Positions 1 through 9,090 are shown, numbered from the stretch's first letter. The stretch is 64,000 bases of DNA from Candidatus Latescibacterota bacterium (GCA_022819745.1 JAJEGS010000021.1:62001-126000); one strand, 5' to 3'. A program made the numbers and translations. The notes: generated by a model not told the origin, from the letters alone.

Positions 1-86
1 ATTTGCGCGGGCGTGAGTGCGCCGCGGACGATGAGACAGCCATTTTCCTTAAAGGAACGCTTGTCGGCGGAGGTAAGATGAGACAT
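1..86 (-). CDS. Phytanoyl-CoA dioxygenase-like protein, N-terminal fragment
   Basis: Only the first 28 codons lie in the window; the gene runs off the left edge. Starting from the ATG at 86 the peptide contains KRSFKENGCLIVRGALTP, which is the typical opening of PhyH-type non-haem Fe(II)/2-oxoglutarate dioxygenases (an F/Y-x-x-N/D-G-hydrophobic stretch followed by R/G-hydrophobic-L-x-x). AAAGG lies about six bases upstream and supports this start. The iron ligands are outside the window, so the family call rests on the N-terminus alone. A complete gene of the same family sits at 27978-28766. Confidence 0.55.
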   Translation of the reverse strand, partial: MSHLTSADKRSFKENGCLIVRGALTPAQ

Positions 87-200
87 GGCAGGACCTTTCC
101 AATGGGGTTGAAAAGGCAAATATAGAGCGGCTAAAAGGGTGTGTCCATTTGCCGACGTAGTCGCCCCTACTGTCGAAGGGAGCGCAGTGGCCGATGTCTT

Positions 201-228
201 GTAGGGGTGATTCGCGAATCGCCCCTAC
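201..228. repeat. 28 bp near-perfect palindrome, probable terminator or REP-like unit
   Basis: The left arm begins GTAGGGG and the right arm ends CCCCTAC around a GATTCGCGAATC core; the 14-base arms differ at one position that would form a G-T pair. It ends three bases before the stop codon of the gene at 232-1101, so a transcript of that gene would fold it immediately after translation ends. A related CGCCCCTAC block occurs at about 162-170 in the same intergenic region (87-231). No clear T-tract follows, so a repetitive extragenic palindrome is as likely as a terminator. Confidence 0.55.
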
Positions 229-231
229 CCA

Positions 232-1101
232 TTAGACAACGACCGCTTGGTCTAAGGCGCGGATGTAGCCAAGAGTCCAAGCTAGCCCCGCGGCGTGGTC
301 GCCGGCGATGGACGGGAAGTGCTCGGGGTAAATCTGGCCCTGGTAGTCGATCTCTTTGAGGGCGCGGATGGTGCCGACCATATCGACTTCCCCCGAGCCG
401 AAGGGCACTTCGAGATAGCCCAAGTCCGCCAGCCGCTGCTCGATTTCCGGGGTAGAAGGCCCTTGGGCCTTGGTGGCGATGTCGCGCACGTGGACCATGA
501 AGACCTTGTCGCCGAAGTGGCGGATGACCTCGGGCAGGCTGTCGCCAGCCATTTGCGACTTGCCCTGGCAGAAGGTCAAGCCGTGGGCCGGAGAGTCGGT
601 TGCTTCCATTAGATTCCCAAAGGTCTCCCTGTTCCAGATCAGGCGGTCGGGTACGTGGAACGTGTGGGTGGAGATCCGCACGCCGGCCTCTTCGCCGATT
701 TGGCCGAGCTCACGGAAGATTCCCACCAAGCCCTGCCAGTGCTGCTGCCGCTCGTCCGGATCGGTGGGGGCCGCGTCGGCACTGAGATAGAAATGCACGA
801 AGGGTATTTGCGCGTGCCCCATGTTTTCGATCAGGCGGCGCATGTACTCTACCTCGCGCGTGCGGGATGCGTCATCAACGCAGGCGTCGAGGCTGAGGCG
901 CGGCGGGGTCAGCCCGGCTAGCACAACTTCGGCACTGGCGTATTGGTCGGCTAATGTCTTGAGTGCGTCGGCTGCGGGTGCGTCGTCTGAAGAGATGGTG
1001 CCCGTACTCAAGACGATGTGGCTAGCGCCGGCGTCGCGGCAATAGGCGATGTTGCGATCGTGGTCGGCCCCAAAGGGGGCGAAGATGCCGATGTCGAACA
1101 T
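232..1101 (-). CDS. Mannonate-dehydratase-like TIM-barrel isomerase/dehydratase
   Basis: The 289-residue protein resembles the xylose-isomerase-like TIM-barrel superfamily and, more closely, UxuA mannonate dehydratases. Supporting motifs are GLTFCQG (174-180), FMVHVRD (201-207), GEVDM (237-241) and YPEHFP (258-263), which match the metal and substrate segments of UxuA. It is shorter than typical UxuA (about 350-400), so a related sugar-acid dehydratase or epimerase is possible. The start at 1101 is chosen because GAGGAGG lies five bases upstream; a longer open frame would run into the tRNA gene. UxuA converts D-mannonate to 2-keto-3-deoxygluconate in hexuronate catabolism, which would suit the sugar-acid enzymes elsewhere in the window. 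The exact substrate is not deducible. Confidence 0.7.
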   Translation of the reverse strand: MFDIGIFAPFGADHDRNIAYCRDAGASHIVLSTGTISSDDAPAADALKTLADQYASAEVVLAGLTPPRLSLDACVDDASRTREVEYMRRLIENMGHAQIPFVHFYLSADAAPTDPDERQQHWQGLVGIFRELGQIGEEAGVRISTHTFHVPDRLIWNRETFGNLMEATDSPAHGLTFCQGKSQMAGDSLPEVIRHFGDKVFMVHVRDIATKAQGPSTPEIEQRLADLGYLEVPFGSGEVDMVGTIRALKEIDYQGQIYPEHFPSIAGDHAAGLAWTLGYIRALDQAVVV

Positions 1102-1137
1102 GAGTTCCTCCTCAGCGTAGTGTAGCGTACATAAAAA

Positions 1138-1212
1138 TGGTGCTCCCACGGAGACTCGAACTCCGGTTACAGGGTTGAAAACCCTGGGTCCTAACCGCTA
1201 GACGATGGGAGC
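1138..1212 (-). tRNA. tRNA-Glu (anticodon TTC)
   Basis: The reverse strand folds into a canonical cloverleaf. The acceptor stem GCTCCCA pairs with TGGGAGC, followed by discriminator A and an encoded CCA. The D arm holds TAGCGGTTA, the anticodon stem CAGGG/CCCTG encloses the loop TTTTCAA, giving anticodon TTC, and the T arm has GTTCGAGTC. The D arm and TTC anticodon are typical of bacterial glutamate tRNA. It lies 36 bases upstream of the TIM-barrel gene start on the same strand and may be co-transcribed with it. Confidence 0.95.
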
Positions 1213-1225
1213 ACGCAAAGCAAAA

Positions 1226-1254
1226 AATATAGAAATGACCCCGTATATTGGCAA
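1226..1254 (-). promoter_or_regulatory. Sigma-70-type promoter for tRNA-Glu
   Basis: On the minus strand a -35 box TTGCCA (1249-1254) and a -10 box TATATT (1226-1231) are separated by exactly 17 bases. The -10 box ends 13 bases before the mature tRNA 5' end, leaving room for a short leader. Both boxes differ from consensus at one position. Confidence 0.65.
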
Positions 1255-1273
1255 GCCACCCGGTCACATTTTG

Positions 1274-2674
1274 CTAGGCGAAGTCGTCGAGTGCGGGCGT
1301 GAGAAGATTGTAGTCGGTGGCTTGCTCAAAGGCGCGGGCGAGGCGCAACAGCCGCGCCTCGTCGCGGGGGTGGCCGATTAGCTGCAAGCCGATGGGCAAG
1401 CCGTCGCGCGTGAACCCGCAGGGCAGGGAAACCGCGCACAGGTCGAGGAGATTGACGGCGATGGTGTTGCGCAGGCAGAGGCCATTGATGAGGAAATAGA
1501 CGTCGTCGCGGTCGATCTCGTCGAGAATCGGAGCGGCAAAGGGGGTAGTCGGGGTGATGAGGAAATCGACGTTTTCGAGGGCCGTGCGGGCTTTGTGGCG
1601 CAGCTCGTCGCGTATTCTAAGCTGCTGGAGGAAGTCCGCGGCGAGGATATCGCGGCCGTCGAGTATGCGCGCCGAGACAATGGGATCGAACTGATCGAGG
1701 TGCGCTTCGAGGTTGCGCCGGTGATAGAGGTAGGCTTCGACGGCCGTGGTACTAGGCCCGTTGCGCCATTCGACTAGGTCGTCGAGCACTTCGAGCGATA
1801 TTTCATCGACATAGACGCCGAGATCGGCGAACACGCTCGCTGAGGCGCGCACCGCTGCTTCGACCTCCGCATCGACATCGTCCCAGAAATACTCGCGCGG
1901 GAAGCACAGCCGGAGGCCAGCGACCTCGCCTTCCAAGCGATCCACAAGCGAATCACCGGGCAGGGGGTCTGCCATGGCTTGGCACAACAGGACGCAGTCT
2001 TGCGCTGTGCGGCACAAAGGCCCGATGCTGTCGAGGGTAGGGTCGAGGGGCAAGACGCCGGTGTTGGGGAGCAAGCCAAAGGTGGGCTTGAGGCCGGTGA
2101 GGCCGCAAAAGGACGCGGGAATGCGCACTGAGCCGCCGGTGTCCGAGCCGAGAGCGGCCGGGGCCAGCCCAGCCGCCACGGCCACGCCCGAGCCAGAAGA
2201 CGATCCGCCCGGCAGGCGGTGGACTTCGGGATCCCAGGGGTTGACTGGGGTCCCGTAGTGATGGTTGACGCCGGTGCCGCCAAAAGCAAATTCCACGAGA
2301 TGCGTCTTGCCCAAGAGCACGGCTCCTGCAGCGAAGAGGCGGTGGGCAATGGTGGCGTCGGCTGCGGCGATGTTGTCGCGCAGCAGGGTTGAGCCGCCGG
2401 TAGTCGGCAGGCCCGCGACATCCACGAGATCCTTAAAGGCGAGGGGAATGCCGTGCAAGGGGCCGAGGTAGGTGCCGGCCGCGATTTGCGCTTCGGCAGC
2501 GCGGGCTTGGGCGCGCGCCCGCTCGGTCGTGACGGCGAGATAGGCGTTGAGCGCTGGGTCGTATTGCTCGATGCGCTCTAGGTAGAGTTCGGTGAGTTCG
2601 AGCGGGGAGAGTTCGCCGCGGCGGATCAGAGTGGCGAGTTCGGCGATCGGGGCAAACGCTAGAGTATCATCCAT
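1274..2674 (-). CDS. Amidase, amidase-signature family (GatA/AtzE-like)
   Basis: The 466-residue protein carries the complete Ser-cisSer-Lys triad of the amidase signature family: Lys81 in LAFKDLVDVAG, cis-Ser158 in GGSSSGSG (156-163) and nucleophile Ser182 in GSDTGGSVRIP. The 24-residue spacing between the two serines matches GatA. It should hydrolyse a carboxamide in the cytoplasm. No gatB or gatC is adjacent, so a stand-alone amidase is more likely than a tRNA amidotransferase subunit. The ATG at 2674 is 20 bases after the stop of the UbiD-type gene and preceded by a weak AGAGG; longer in-frame extensions are arginine-rich and overlap that gene. The two probably form an operon. Confidence 0.85.
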   Translation of the reverse strand: MDDTLAFAPIAELATLIRRGELSPLELTELYLERIEQYDPALNAYLAVTTERARAQARAAEAQIAAGTYLGPLHGIPLAFKDLVDVAGLPTTGGSTLLRDNIAAADATIAHRLFAAGAVLLGKTHLVEFAFGGTGVNHHYGTPVNPWDPEVHRLPGGSSSGSGVAVAAGLAPAALGSDTGGSVRIPASFCGLTGLKPTFGLLPNTGVLPLDPTLDSIGPLCRTAQDCVLLCQAMADPLPGDSLVDRLEGEVAGLRLCFPREYFWDDVDAEVEAAVRASASVFADLGVYVDEISLEVLDDLVEWRNGPSTTAVEAYLYHRRNLEAHLDQFDPIVSARILDGRDILAADFLQQLRIRDELRHKARTALENVDFLITPTTPFAAPILDEIDRDDVYFLINGLCLRNTIAVNLLDLCAVSLPCGFTRDGLPIGLQLIGHPRDEARLLRLARAFEQATDYNLLTPALDDFA

Positions 2675-2694
2675 GAAGCGGCCTCTGCTCAGGG

Positions 2695-4500
2695 TTAATC
2701 CAACAGGGAAAATCCGGTGTAGCCGAGTCGGTCTTCCGCGCCTTCGACGCCACCTTGGGGAAAGTACTCCTGCCAGCGCCGGCTGACCTTTTGCGCTGTC
2801 TCTTCGTCCGTTATCAGCTCGTCCGGGTAGCCGGGTTTCATGCGGCAATCCAAGACGATCGGCGGCGTATAGCAGGGGTGGTGGCGACGGAGTTGGACGG
2901 CGGCGGCATACGTGTCGGCAGCCGGTTCAAAGCGGGTAAAGGTGCTCCAGAGGAAGGTGACGTTCTTGGTGACCGCACTGGCGTCGTCAACCAAAAATAT
3001 CAGCGGCCAAGCTGCGACGGCCCGGTCTGCGGCGAGGTGTTGGGCGTAATCGGGATCTTCCGCGTACGTCGGGCCTTGGACCGCGAGGGCACCGGGGCAA
3101 TAGACCTCGGCGGCGCGGGCACCGCCGGGCAGGTCGCCGCTGAATTCCCCGGGCAGGTCGTTGACTGGATCGCCCACGCCGATGAGGATTCCTTTGCTGC
3201 CTTGGTTCACGGCCGGGCCCGTGTAGTCGAGGGTGTCCATGGCGAGATTGGCGATGACGAAAAGGTCGGTTGCGAGCTGCGCCCGCGCTAGGGCATACGC
3301 GAGCACCTGCCGGAAGTCGCCCAAGTCCAAGGGGCGATCTATCACGACCAAGAACTTGGTGAGGTTGAGCTGGCCGCCGTCCTCGCCCAAGATGCGAAAG
3401 ACGAATTTCATGGCCTCGCGCGGGTAGCGCTCCTCGACGACGATGGCCGCCAGCGAGTGATAGCCGGTCTCGCCGTAGCTCCACATAGCCTTGATCGCGG
3501 GCATCACCAGCTTGCTCAAGGGTGCCATGAGCTGCTGGATGTAGGTGCCGAGGAACATGTCTTCCTGCGGCGGCTTGCCGACGACGGTAGCCGGGAAGAT
3601 GGCGTCTTTGCGGTGGTAGAGGCGTTTGGCTTGGAGCACTGGGTAGTCGTGTTGCAGGGAGTAATAGCCGTAGTGATCTCCGAAAGGCCCTTCTGGCTCG
3701 CGCACGTGCGGCGGCACCACGCCCTCAATGGCGAATTCGGCTTCGGCAATCAAGGGTAGGCTGGAGCCTCGCACGCGGCGCAGGCGCTTGCCCTGTAATA
3801 GGGAGGCCAAAATCAGCTCGGGCAAATCCTCGGGCAGAGGTGCGATGGCCGCGAGGATCAGCGCTGGTGGTCCGCCGACGAAGATGACCAGCGGCAAATC
3901 TTCGCCCCGCTGCTCGGCGACGTGGTAGTGGAAGCCGCCGCCTTTTTGGATTTGCCAGTGGACGCCGAGGGTTTGGGAATCGTGGCGCTGGATGCGATAC
4001 ATGCCGAGGTTGTGGTGGCCGGTATCGGGGTGTTCGGTATAGACCAGCGGCAGAGTGATGAAGTGCCCGCCGTCCTCGGGCCAAGTTTTGAGCAAGGGTA
4101 GCCGTTCGAGATTGGGCGGCGACTGGACGCACTCGCCAACGGGGCCTTTGCCGACGGTCTTCAGCCCGACCTTGAGCGCGGCGGGGATCAGGTTTTTGTG
4201 CGGCCAGAGCTTGCCCGGCGAAAGCGAGGGCAGGTCTTGGGCGAGTTGCACTAGCTGTTGGATAAACTGCTCCGGCCTAGGGCCAAAGGCCAGATCGACG
4301 CGCCGGGGGGTGCCGAAGAGATTGGTGACGCAGGGAAAGTCCGCGCCTTCGACGTGGGTAAAGAGCAGGGCCGGACCAGCGGAAGCGAGGACGCGGCGAT
4401 GGATCTCGGCGATTTCGAGCTCAGAAGAAACCGGAGCGTCAACGGTGACGAGCTCGCCTTCGCGGCGTAGGAGGTCGAGGAATTGGCGCAGGTTGTGCAT
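2695..4500 (-). CDS. UbiD-family (prenyl-FMN dependent) decarboxylase
   Basis: The 601-residue protein matches UbiD/Fdc-type reversible decarboxylases across its length. It opens with NLRQFLDLLRREGEL, has NLGMYRIQRHD (164-174), the metal/prenyl-FMN binding segment, and EPEGPFGDHYGYY (268-280), the acidic active-site segment. These enzymes decarboxylate aromatic or unsaturated acids with prenylated FMN made by UbiX; no ubiX is in the window. The usual length is about 450-500, so the C-terminal 100 or so residues are an extension. It precedes the amidase by 20 bases on the same strand. Aromatic-acid or amide catabolism is possible, but the substrate cannot be read from the sequence. Confidence 0.85.
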   Translation of the reverse strand: MHNLRQFLDLLRREGELVTVDAPVSSELEIAEIHRRVLASAGPALLFTHVEGADFPCVTNLFGTPRRVDLAFGPRPEQFIQQLVQLAQDLPSLSPGKLWPHKNLIPAALKVGLKTVGKGPVGECVQSPPNLERLPLLKTWPEDGGHFITLPLVYTEHPDTGHHNLGMYRIQRHDSQTLGVHWQIQKGGGFHYHVAEQRGEDLPLVIFVGGPPALILAAIAPLPEDLPELILASLLQGKRLRRVRGSSLPLIAEAEFAIEGVVPPHVREPEGPFGDHYGYYSLQHDYPVLQAKRLYHRKDAIFPATVVGKPPQEDMFLGTYIQQLMAPLSKLVMPAIKAMWSYGETGYHSLAAIVVEERYPREAMKFVFRILGEDGGQLNLTKFLVVIDRPLDLGDFRQVLAYALARAQLATDLFVIANLAMDTLDYTGPAVNQGSKGILIGVGDPVNDLPGEFSGDLPGGARAAEVYCPGALAVQGPTYAEDPDYAQHLAADRAVAAWPLIFLVDDASAVTKNVTFLWSTFTRFEPAADTYAAAVQLRRHHPCYTPPIVLDCRMKPGYPDELITDEETAQKVSRRWQEYFPQGGVEGAEDRLGYTGFSLLD

Positions 4501-4597
4501 GGCGGCTTGGGGCGGCAGGTGGAAGGTAGGGTTGGTCTTGAATATATTAAAGCCAAATTTCTAAAACATCCCCATTCCCCTCGGGAGACGATCAACT

Positions 4598-4780
4598 ATG
4601 AAGACAAAGAAGGCGTTTGATTGTGTTGAGATGAAACGCCGTGGTGCAGAACGAATTCACGATCAAATCGCAAATATGACAATCGAAGAACAACTGGCTT
4701 TCTGGCAAGAACGTACCAAGTTGCTGCGAAAGCATCAGCAAACGGTAAAAACGCGACGCAAAACATCTCTCTATTCCTGA
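4598..4780 (+). CDS. Small conserved-type protein with FDCVEMK motif
   Basis: This 60-residue basic protein starts with [18 protein letters not shown] and continues with [17 protein letters not shown]. From memory, small proteins with an N-terminal FDCVEMK block and a TxEEqLxFWxxRT helix recur widely in bacteria and are often annotated as hypothetical or antitoxin-like, commonly beside a small toxin. No toxin-sized partner is visible here. GGGAG lies about 11 bases upstream of the start, and its stop is only 10 bases before the aconitase ATG, so the two are probably co-transcribed. The function is unknown. Confidence 0.65.
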   Translation: MKTKKAFDCVEMKRRGAERIHDQIANMTIEEQLAFWQERTKLLRKHQQTVKTRRKTSLYS

Positions 4781-4790
4781 AAGGTTTTAT

Positions 4791-7466
4791 ATGCCTACTA
4801 ACAACGACGAATTTGGCGCACGCTGCGAGTTGCAATGCAGCGGCGGTAGCGGCGTCCTGTACCGCATTCAAAAACTAGAACAAGACGGCGTGGCCGAGGT
4901 GAGCCGGCTGCCCTATTCAATCAAAATTTTGCTAGAGGCAGCGCTCAGGCAGTGCGATGGGTTTGAGATTACCCGCGAGGATGTCGAGCGCATTGCGCGC
5001 TGGAGTCCCGAGACCGCGGGCAAGGAAGAGATTCCCTTCAAACCGGCGCGGGTGGTGATGCAGGATTTTACCGGCGTGCCAGCCGTGGTCGATCTGGCTG
5101 TGATGCGCGACGCCGTGGCCGATTTGGGCGGCGACCCGGAGAAGGTCAATCCCCTGATTCCGGTTGACTTGGTCATTGATCATTCGGTGCAGGTCGATTA
5201 CTACGGCATCCGCGAGGCACTGGCCATGAACGCCGCGCGCGAATTCGAGCGCAACCGCGAGCGCTACGAGTTTTTGCGCTGGGGTCAGGAGTCGTTCGAC
5301 AATTTTCGCGTGGTGCCGCCAGCCACTGGCATCGTGCATCAGGTCAATCTGGAATATCTGGCGCAGGTGGTGCAGGAGCAGGACGGCGAGTTCTATCCCG
5401 ATAGCCTCGTGGGCACAGACAGCCACACGACGATGATCAACGGCCTCGGCGTCCTCGGCTGGGGCGTGGGCGGGATTGAGGCCGAGGCCGTGATGTTGGG
5501 GCAGCCGATCTACATGCTTTTGCCCGAAGTGGTCGGCGTCAAACTGACGGGCGCATTGCCCACCGGGACGACGGCGACGGACTTGGTGCTGACAGTGGTG
5601 CAGATGCTTCGCGCGCACGGCGTGGTTGGCAAATTTGTCGAATTTTACGGCCCGGGCTTGAGCGAGCTGAGCTTGGCCGACCGGGCGACTCTCGCCAACA
5701 TGGCCCCGGAATACGGGGCGACGATGGGCATTTTCCCGGTTGACGAGGAGACGCTGGCGTATTTGACGCTCACCGGGCGCAAGAAGGCGGTGGTCGAGCG
5801 CGTCCGCGCGTACATGGAAGCGCAGGGCATGTTCTACCACGCGGACGCTCCTGATCCCATTTTCAGCGAGCACTTGGCGTTGGATATGGCTACGGTCGAG
5901 CCGAGCTTGGCCGGTCCGACGCGACCGCAGGATCGGGTTGCGCTCAAGGACGTGCCGAGTGCCTTCGCCGATTCGCTAACGGACCGCTTTGAGGTGGAGG
6001 ACAGCGGCAAAAAGGTCGCCGTCGAATTGGGCGATCAGGGCGCGGTTGAGCTGGACCACGGCGCAGTGCTCATCGCCGCTATCACTTCTTGTACGAATAC
6101 CAGCAATCCGAGCGCGATGGTGGGGGCGGGGTTGTTGGCGCGCAACGCGGCCGAGCGGGGCCTCTCAGTCCCAGCCTACGTCAAGACCAGCTTGGCGCCG
6201 GGCAGCCGGGTCGTCTCGCGCTACCTCGACGCGGCCGGCCTCACCGAGAGTCTAGAGACTCTCGGCTTCCACACGGTCGGCTATGGTTGCACAACCTGCA
6301 TCGGCAACTCGGGACCTTTGCCCGAGGAAATCTCCACAGCCGTGGCCGACAACGACTTGGTGGTGTGTAGCGTGCTTAGCGGCAACCGCAACTTTGAGGG
6401 CCGAGTACACGCGTTGACGAGGGCCAATTTCCTCGCCTCGCCGCCGTTGGTCGTGGCCTACGCGCTCGCGGGCCGGGCGACAATTGACTTTGAGCGCGAG
6501 CCACTGGGCCGCGACCAAGCGGGCCGCGAGGTGTTCCTGCGCGACATCTGGCCCTCGCAGGACCAGATCCGCGATGCAATTGCCCGTTCGCTGACGCCGA
6601 AGATGTTCGAGGAAGAATACGGCAATGCGTTCCGCCAGAACGAGACTTGGAACGCCATTCCCGTGCCCGAGGGCAAGCGCTACGCTTGGGCTGAGGAGAG
6701 CACGTACATTCGCAAGCCGAATTTCTTCGACGGCCTCACCAAACAGGTCCAGCCGATCCAACCGATCCAAGGTGCGCGCGTCTTGGCCAAGTTAGGCGAC
6801 AGTGTGACGACCGACCACATCTCACCGGCTGGCTCAATCGCTGCCGGCAGCCCGGGGGGCGAGTACCTCGCCGACCGAGGCGTCGAGCGCAAGGATTGGA
6901 ACAGCTATGGTTCTAGGCGCGGCAACCACGAGGTGATGATGCGGGGCACGTTTGCCAATATCCGCATCCGCAACGAGTTGGTGCCCGGCGTCGAGGGGGG
7001 CTTGACGCGCCACCTGCCTTCGAGCGAGCAGATGACGATCTACGAGGCGGCGATGCGCTACATCGAAGAAGGCGTGCCGTCGATCATTATTGCAGGCAAG
7101 GAGTACGGATCGGGTTCGAGCCGCGATTGGGCCGCCAAAGGCCCCTTCCTACAGGGCGTCAAGGCCGCAATCGCCGAGAGCTACGAGCGCATCCACCGCT
7201 CGAACCTGATCGGGATGGGTATTCTGCCGCTGCAATTTTCCTCTGGTGAAGATCGTCACTCGCTGGGGCTGACTGGCGAGGAGGTATTCGACATCGAGGG
7301 GTTCGACGACGCCCTACAGCCGGGGCAAGTGTTGGAGGTGGTGGCTAAGAGCGCCGCGGGCGAGAAGCGCTTTGCAGTGACATGCCGGATAGACACCCCC
7401 GTGGAGATCAACTACTACCGCAACGGGGGGATACTACACGCAGTACTCAGGCGGATGGCCGAGTAG
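4791..7466 (+). CDS. acnA: Aconitate hydratase A
   Basis: The 891-residue length and motifs fit the AcnA/IRP1 branch of aconitases, which isomerise citrate to isocitrate in the TCA cycle. The three [4Fe-4S] ligands are Cys434 in [11 protein letters not shown] and Cys500 and Cys503 in [13 protein letters not shown], at almost the same positions as in E. coli AcnA. The C-terminal swivelling domain carries [13 protein letters not shown]. An AAGG box lies seven bases before the ATG. No other TCA-cycle gene is adjacent; the upstream neighbour is a 60-residue orphan protein and the downstream gene starts 18 bases later. Confidence 0.95.
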   Translation: MPTNNDEFGARCELQCSGGSGVLYRIQKLEQDGVAEVSRLPYSIKILLEAALRQCDGFEITREDVERIARWSPETAGKEEIPFKPARVVMQDFTGVPAVVDLAVMRDAVADLGGDPEKVNPLIPVDLVIDHSVQVDYYGIREALAMNAAREFERNRERYEFLRWGQESFDNFRVVPPATGIVHQVNLEYLAQVVQEQDGEFYPDSLVGTDSHTTMINGLGVLGWGVGGIEAEAVMLGQPIYMLLPEVVGVKLTGALPTGTTATDLVLTVVQMLRAHGVVGKFVEFYGPGLSELSLADRATLANMAPEYGATMGIFPVDEETLAYLTLTGRKKAVVERVRAYMEAQGMFYHADAPDPIFSEHLALDMATVEPSLAGPTRPQDRVALKDVPSAFADSLTDRFEVEDSGKKVAVELGDQGAVELDHGAVLIAAITSCTNTSNPSAMVGAGLLARNAAERGLSVPAYVKTSLAPGSRVVSRYLDAAGLTESLETLGFHTVGYGCTTCIGNSGPLPEEISTAVADNDLVVCSVLSGNRNFEGRVHALTRANFLASPPLVVAYALAGRATIDFEREPLGRDQAGREVFLRDIWPSQDQIRDAIARSLTPKMFEEEYGNAFRQNETWNAIPVPEGKRYAWAEESTYIRKPNFFDGLTKQVQPIQPIQGARVLAKLGDSVTTDHISPAGSIAAGSPGGEYLADRGVERKDWNSYGSRRGNHEVMMRGTFANIRIRNELVPGVEGGLTRHLPSSEQMTIYEAAMRYIEEGVPSIIIAGKEYGSGSSRDWAAKGPFLQGVKAAIAESYERIHRSNLIGMGILPLQFSSGEDRHSLGLTGEEVFDIEGFDDALQPGQVLEVVAKSAAGEKRFAVTCRIDTPVEINYYRNGGILHAVLRRMAE

Positions 7467-7484
7467 GGCCGGCGGGAGGATGCG

Positions 7485-8726
7485 ATGAGTTCTTGTGTTG
7501 TTAAAGACGTCGTGCGCACCGTGCTGCACGTGCCGTTCCACGAGCGCTGCGCCGACACCATGGAAGTCTATGGGCCGGGTTGGTCCATCGTCGAATTGGT
7601 CGAAGTGGAGACTGAGGGCGGCGTTGTCGGCATCGGCGAGACGATTCAGGGATATACGTGGGGCCACTCGCGCGAAGCGGAGTTTGCCCGCGTGCGCGGC
7701 CGGAATGTTTTCGAGGTGCTGTGGGACGACTCGCTGGGGGCTGGCTTGCAGATGGCGCTTTTCGACGCGGCCGGCAAGCACTTAGGAGTACCCTGCCACC
7801 GGCTGATGGGGCCGCAGCACCGCGACACCTGCCCGGTTTCTTGGTGGGCGCAAAGTATGCCGCCCGCAGCGTGGGCGGCCGAGGCGCGCGCGGCCGAGGC
7901 GCATGGCTTTACCACCATGAAGGTCAAGGCTCGGCCTTGGTACGATATTGCGGCGCAGTTACAGGCCGTGGATGAGGCCACTTCTCAGCACTTCAAACTG
8001 GACGCCGACTTCAACACCATGTTGCTGGGGGTTGACCAAGCCGCTCCGCTCATTGGGCGCTTAGAGCGGGACAATGCTTGTCTGGCGATCGTCGAGTCGC
8101 CGATTCCGCAGGACGACGTGGAGGGCAACAAGCTCCTGCGGCGCAAGATTCAAAGTCCAATCGCCATGCACATGGGCCAGCCGCCGCCCATGACGGCAAT
8201 CCGCGAGGGCGTGTGCGACGGGTTTGTCATCGGTGGCGGAGTGAGCCGCGTTTTGAGCGACGGCAACTTGGCTGCTCGGGCGCAAATGCCGTTCTGGTTG
8301 CAGATGGTGGGCACTGGTCTGACGGCGATCTTTGCAGCGCACTTGGGGGCGGTGCTAAAGGAAGCGCGCTGGCCGGCGATTCCCTGCGTCAACATCTATT
8401 CGCACGTTTTGGTACAGGAGTTTGCCGTGGAGGGCGGGCATCTGCGGGTGCCGGAGGCTCCGGGCTTGGGGGTCGAGTTGGACCGGGATGCTGTGGAGCG
8501 CCTGCGCGTCGAGCCGGATTTTGCGAAAGCGGCAGTGCGCCAAATACACGTTGTGCGCTGGCCCGATGGTCGGGAGTTGTGGGCACCGGGCGGAGGGTAT
8601 CGGGGCGATTTTACCGCTGGCAAAATCACCGGCTTTGCTCCGGGAATGGACCTCCAAGTGCGGCTCGACGACGGTAGCGAAGAATTTGATCGAGAGTACC
8701 GGGAGCGGTTCCCGGAGCGAGCTTAG
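7485..8726 (+). CDS. Enolase-superfamily (mandelate racemase/muconate lactonizing-like) protein with altered metal site
   Basis: The 413-residue protein has the enolase-superfamily capping domain (about 1-115) and barrel. It keeps the K-x-K base motif (Lys146 and Lys148 in TMKVKAR), the first metal ligand in KLDADFN (Asp173 or Asp175) and the second in AIVESPIP (Glu204). Where the third ligand is normally Glu or Asp before the sixth strand, the sequence is IAMHMGQPP (227-234). The distal catalytic His or Lys is also not obvious in the GGGVSRV to GTGLTAIF region. It follows acnA by 18 bases on the same strand and converges with the small coiled-coil gene. The substrate is unknown and activity may be altered or lost. 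Confidence 0.8.
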   Translation: MSSCVVKDVVRTVLHVPFHERCADTMEVYGPGWSIVELVEVETEGGVVGIGETIQGYTWGHSREAEFARVRGRNVFEVLWDDSLGAGLQMALFDAAGKHLGVPCHRLMGPQHRDTCPVSWWAQSMPPAAWAAEARAAEAHGFTTMKVKARPWYDIAAQLQAVDEATSQHFKLDADFNTMLLGVDQAAPLIGRLERDNACLAIVESPIPQDDVEGNKLLRRKIQSPIAMHMGQPPPMTAIREGVCDGFVIGGGVSRVLSDGNLAARAQMPFWLQMVGTGLTAIFAAHLGAVLKEARWPAIPCVNIYSHVLVQEFAVEGGHLRVPEAPGLGVELDRDAVERLRVEPDFAKAAVRQIHVVRWPDGRELWAPGGGYRGDFTAGKITGFAPGMDLQVRLDDGSEEFDREYRERFPERA

Positions 8727-8730
8727 GGCG

Positions 8731-9090
8731 TCACTTGAGCACGGCGACGGCTGCGCCCATGGTGGTGACGAGGATGCTGGTGCAGGCGATGAGCATGGCC
8801 ATCAACCGCGCGTAGCGCGAATCGAGCTGTTTGGCTAAGTCGTCGATGCGTTCATTGGTCTCGGTGCGCAGATCGTCGATGCGTCCGTTGGTTTGGTCGA
8901 TGCGTCCGTTGGTTTGGTCGAAGCGCCCGCTTATCTCGGTGCGCAGGTCGTCGATGCGTCCGTTGGTCTGATCAATGCGCTCGTGTATTTGGCGCACGTC
9001 TTGACGCAGGTCCTGAATATCCTCGCGCAGGAAGCTCAGAGCGAGGGTGGATTCAGTGGGTTGGACGGGTTTGGGCGATTGCTCGGCCAT
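8731..9090 (-). CDS. Coiled-coil protein with C-terminal membrane anchor
   Basis: A 119-residue protein. Residues about 20-90 are a heptad-like coiled coil built from repeats of RIDQTNG and RIDDLRTE, followed by a single hydrophobic helix (LMAMLIACTSILVTTMGAA) at the C-terminus. It would be tail-anchored with the coil in the cytoplasm. Similar repeat-plus-tail proteins occur in many bacteria, some phage-related and some like the Borrelia Bdr proteins, but no function can be assigned. Its stop is four bases from the stop of the convergent enolase-superfamily gene. Confidence 0.7.
   Translation of the reverse strand: MAEQSPKPVQPTESTLALSFLREDIQDLRQDVRQIHERIDQTNGRIDDLRTEISGRFDQTNGRIDQTNGRIDDLRTETNERIDDLAKQLDSRYARLMAMLIACTSILVTTMGAAVAVLK
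8878..8919. repeat. Two perfect 21 bp in-frame direct repeats
   Basis: Copies at 8878-8898 and 8899-8919 are identical (GATGCGTCCGTTGG plus GTTTGGTC without the doubled G) and encode the heptad RIDQTNG on the minus strand. A degenerate third copy lies around 8954-8974. The array is slippage-prone and sets the coiled-coil length. Confidence 0.8.

Noticed and set aside
1274..2674. GatA subunit of a tRNA amidotransferase
   Set aside because: The catalytic triad is shared with GatA, but neither gatB nor gatC is nearby and the neighbour is a UbiD-type decarboxylase, so a stand-alone amidase is likelier.
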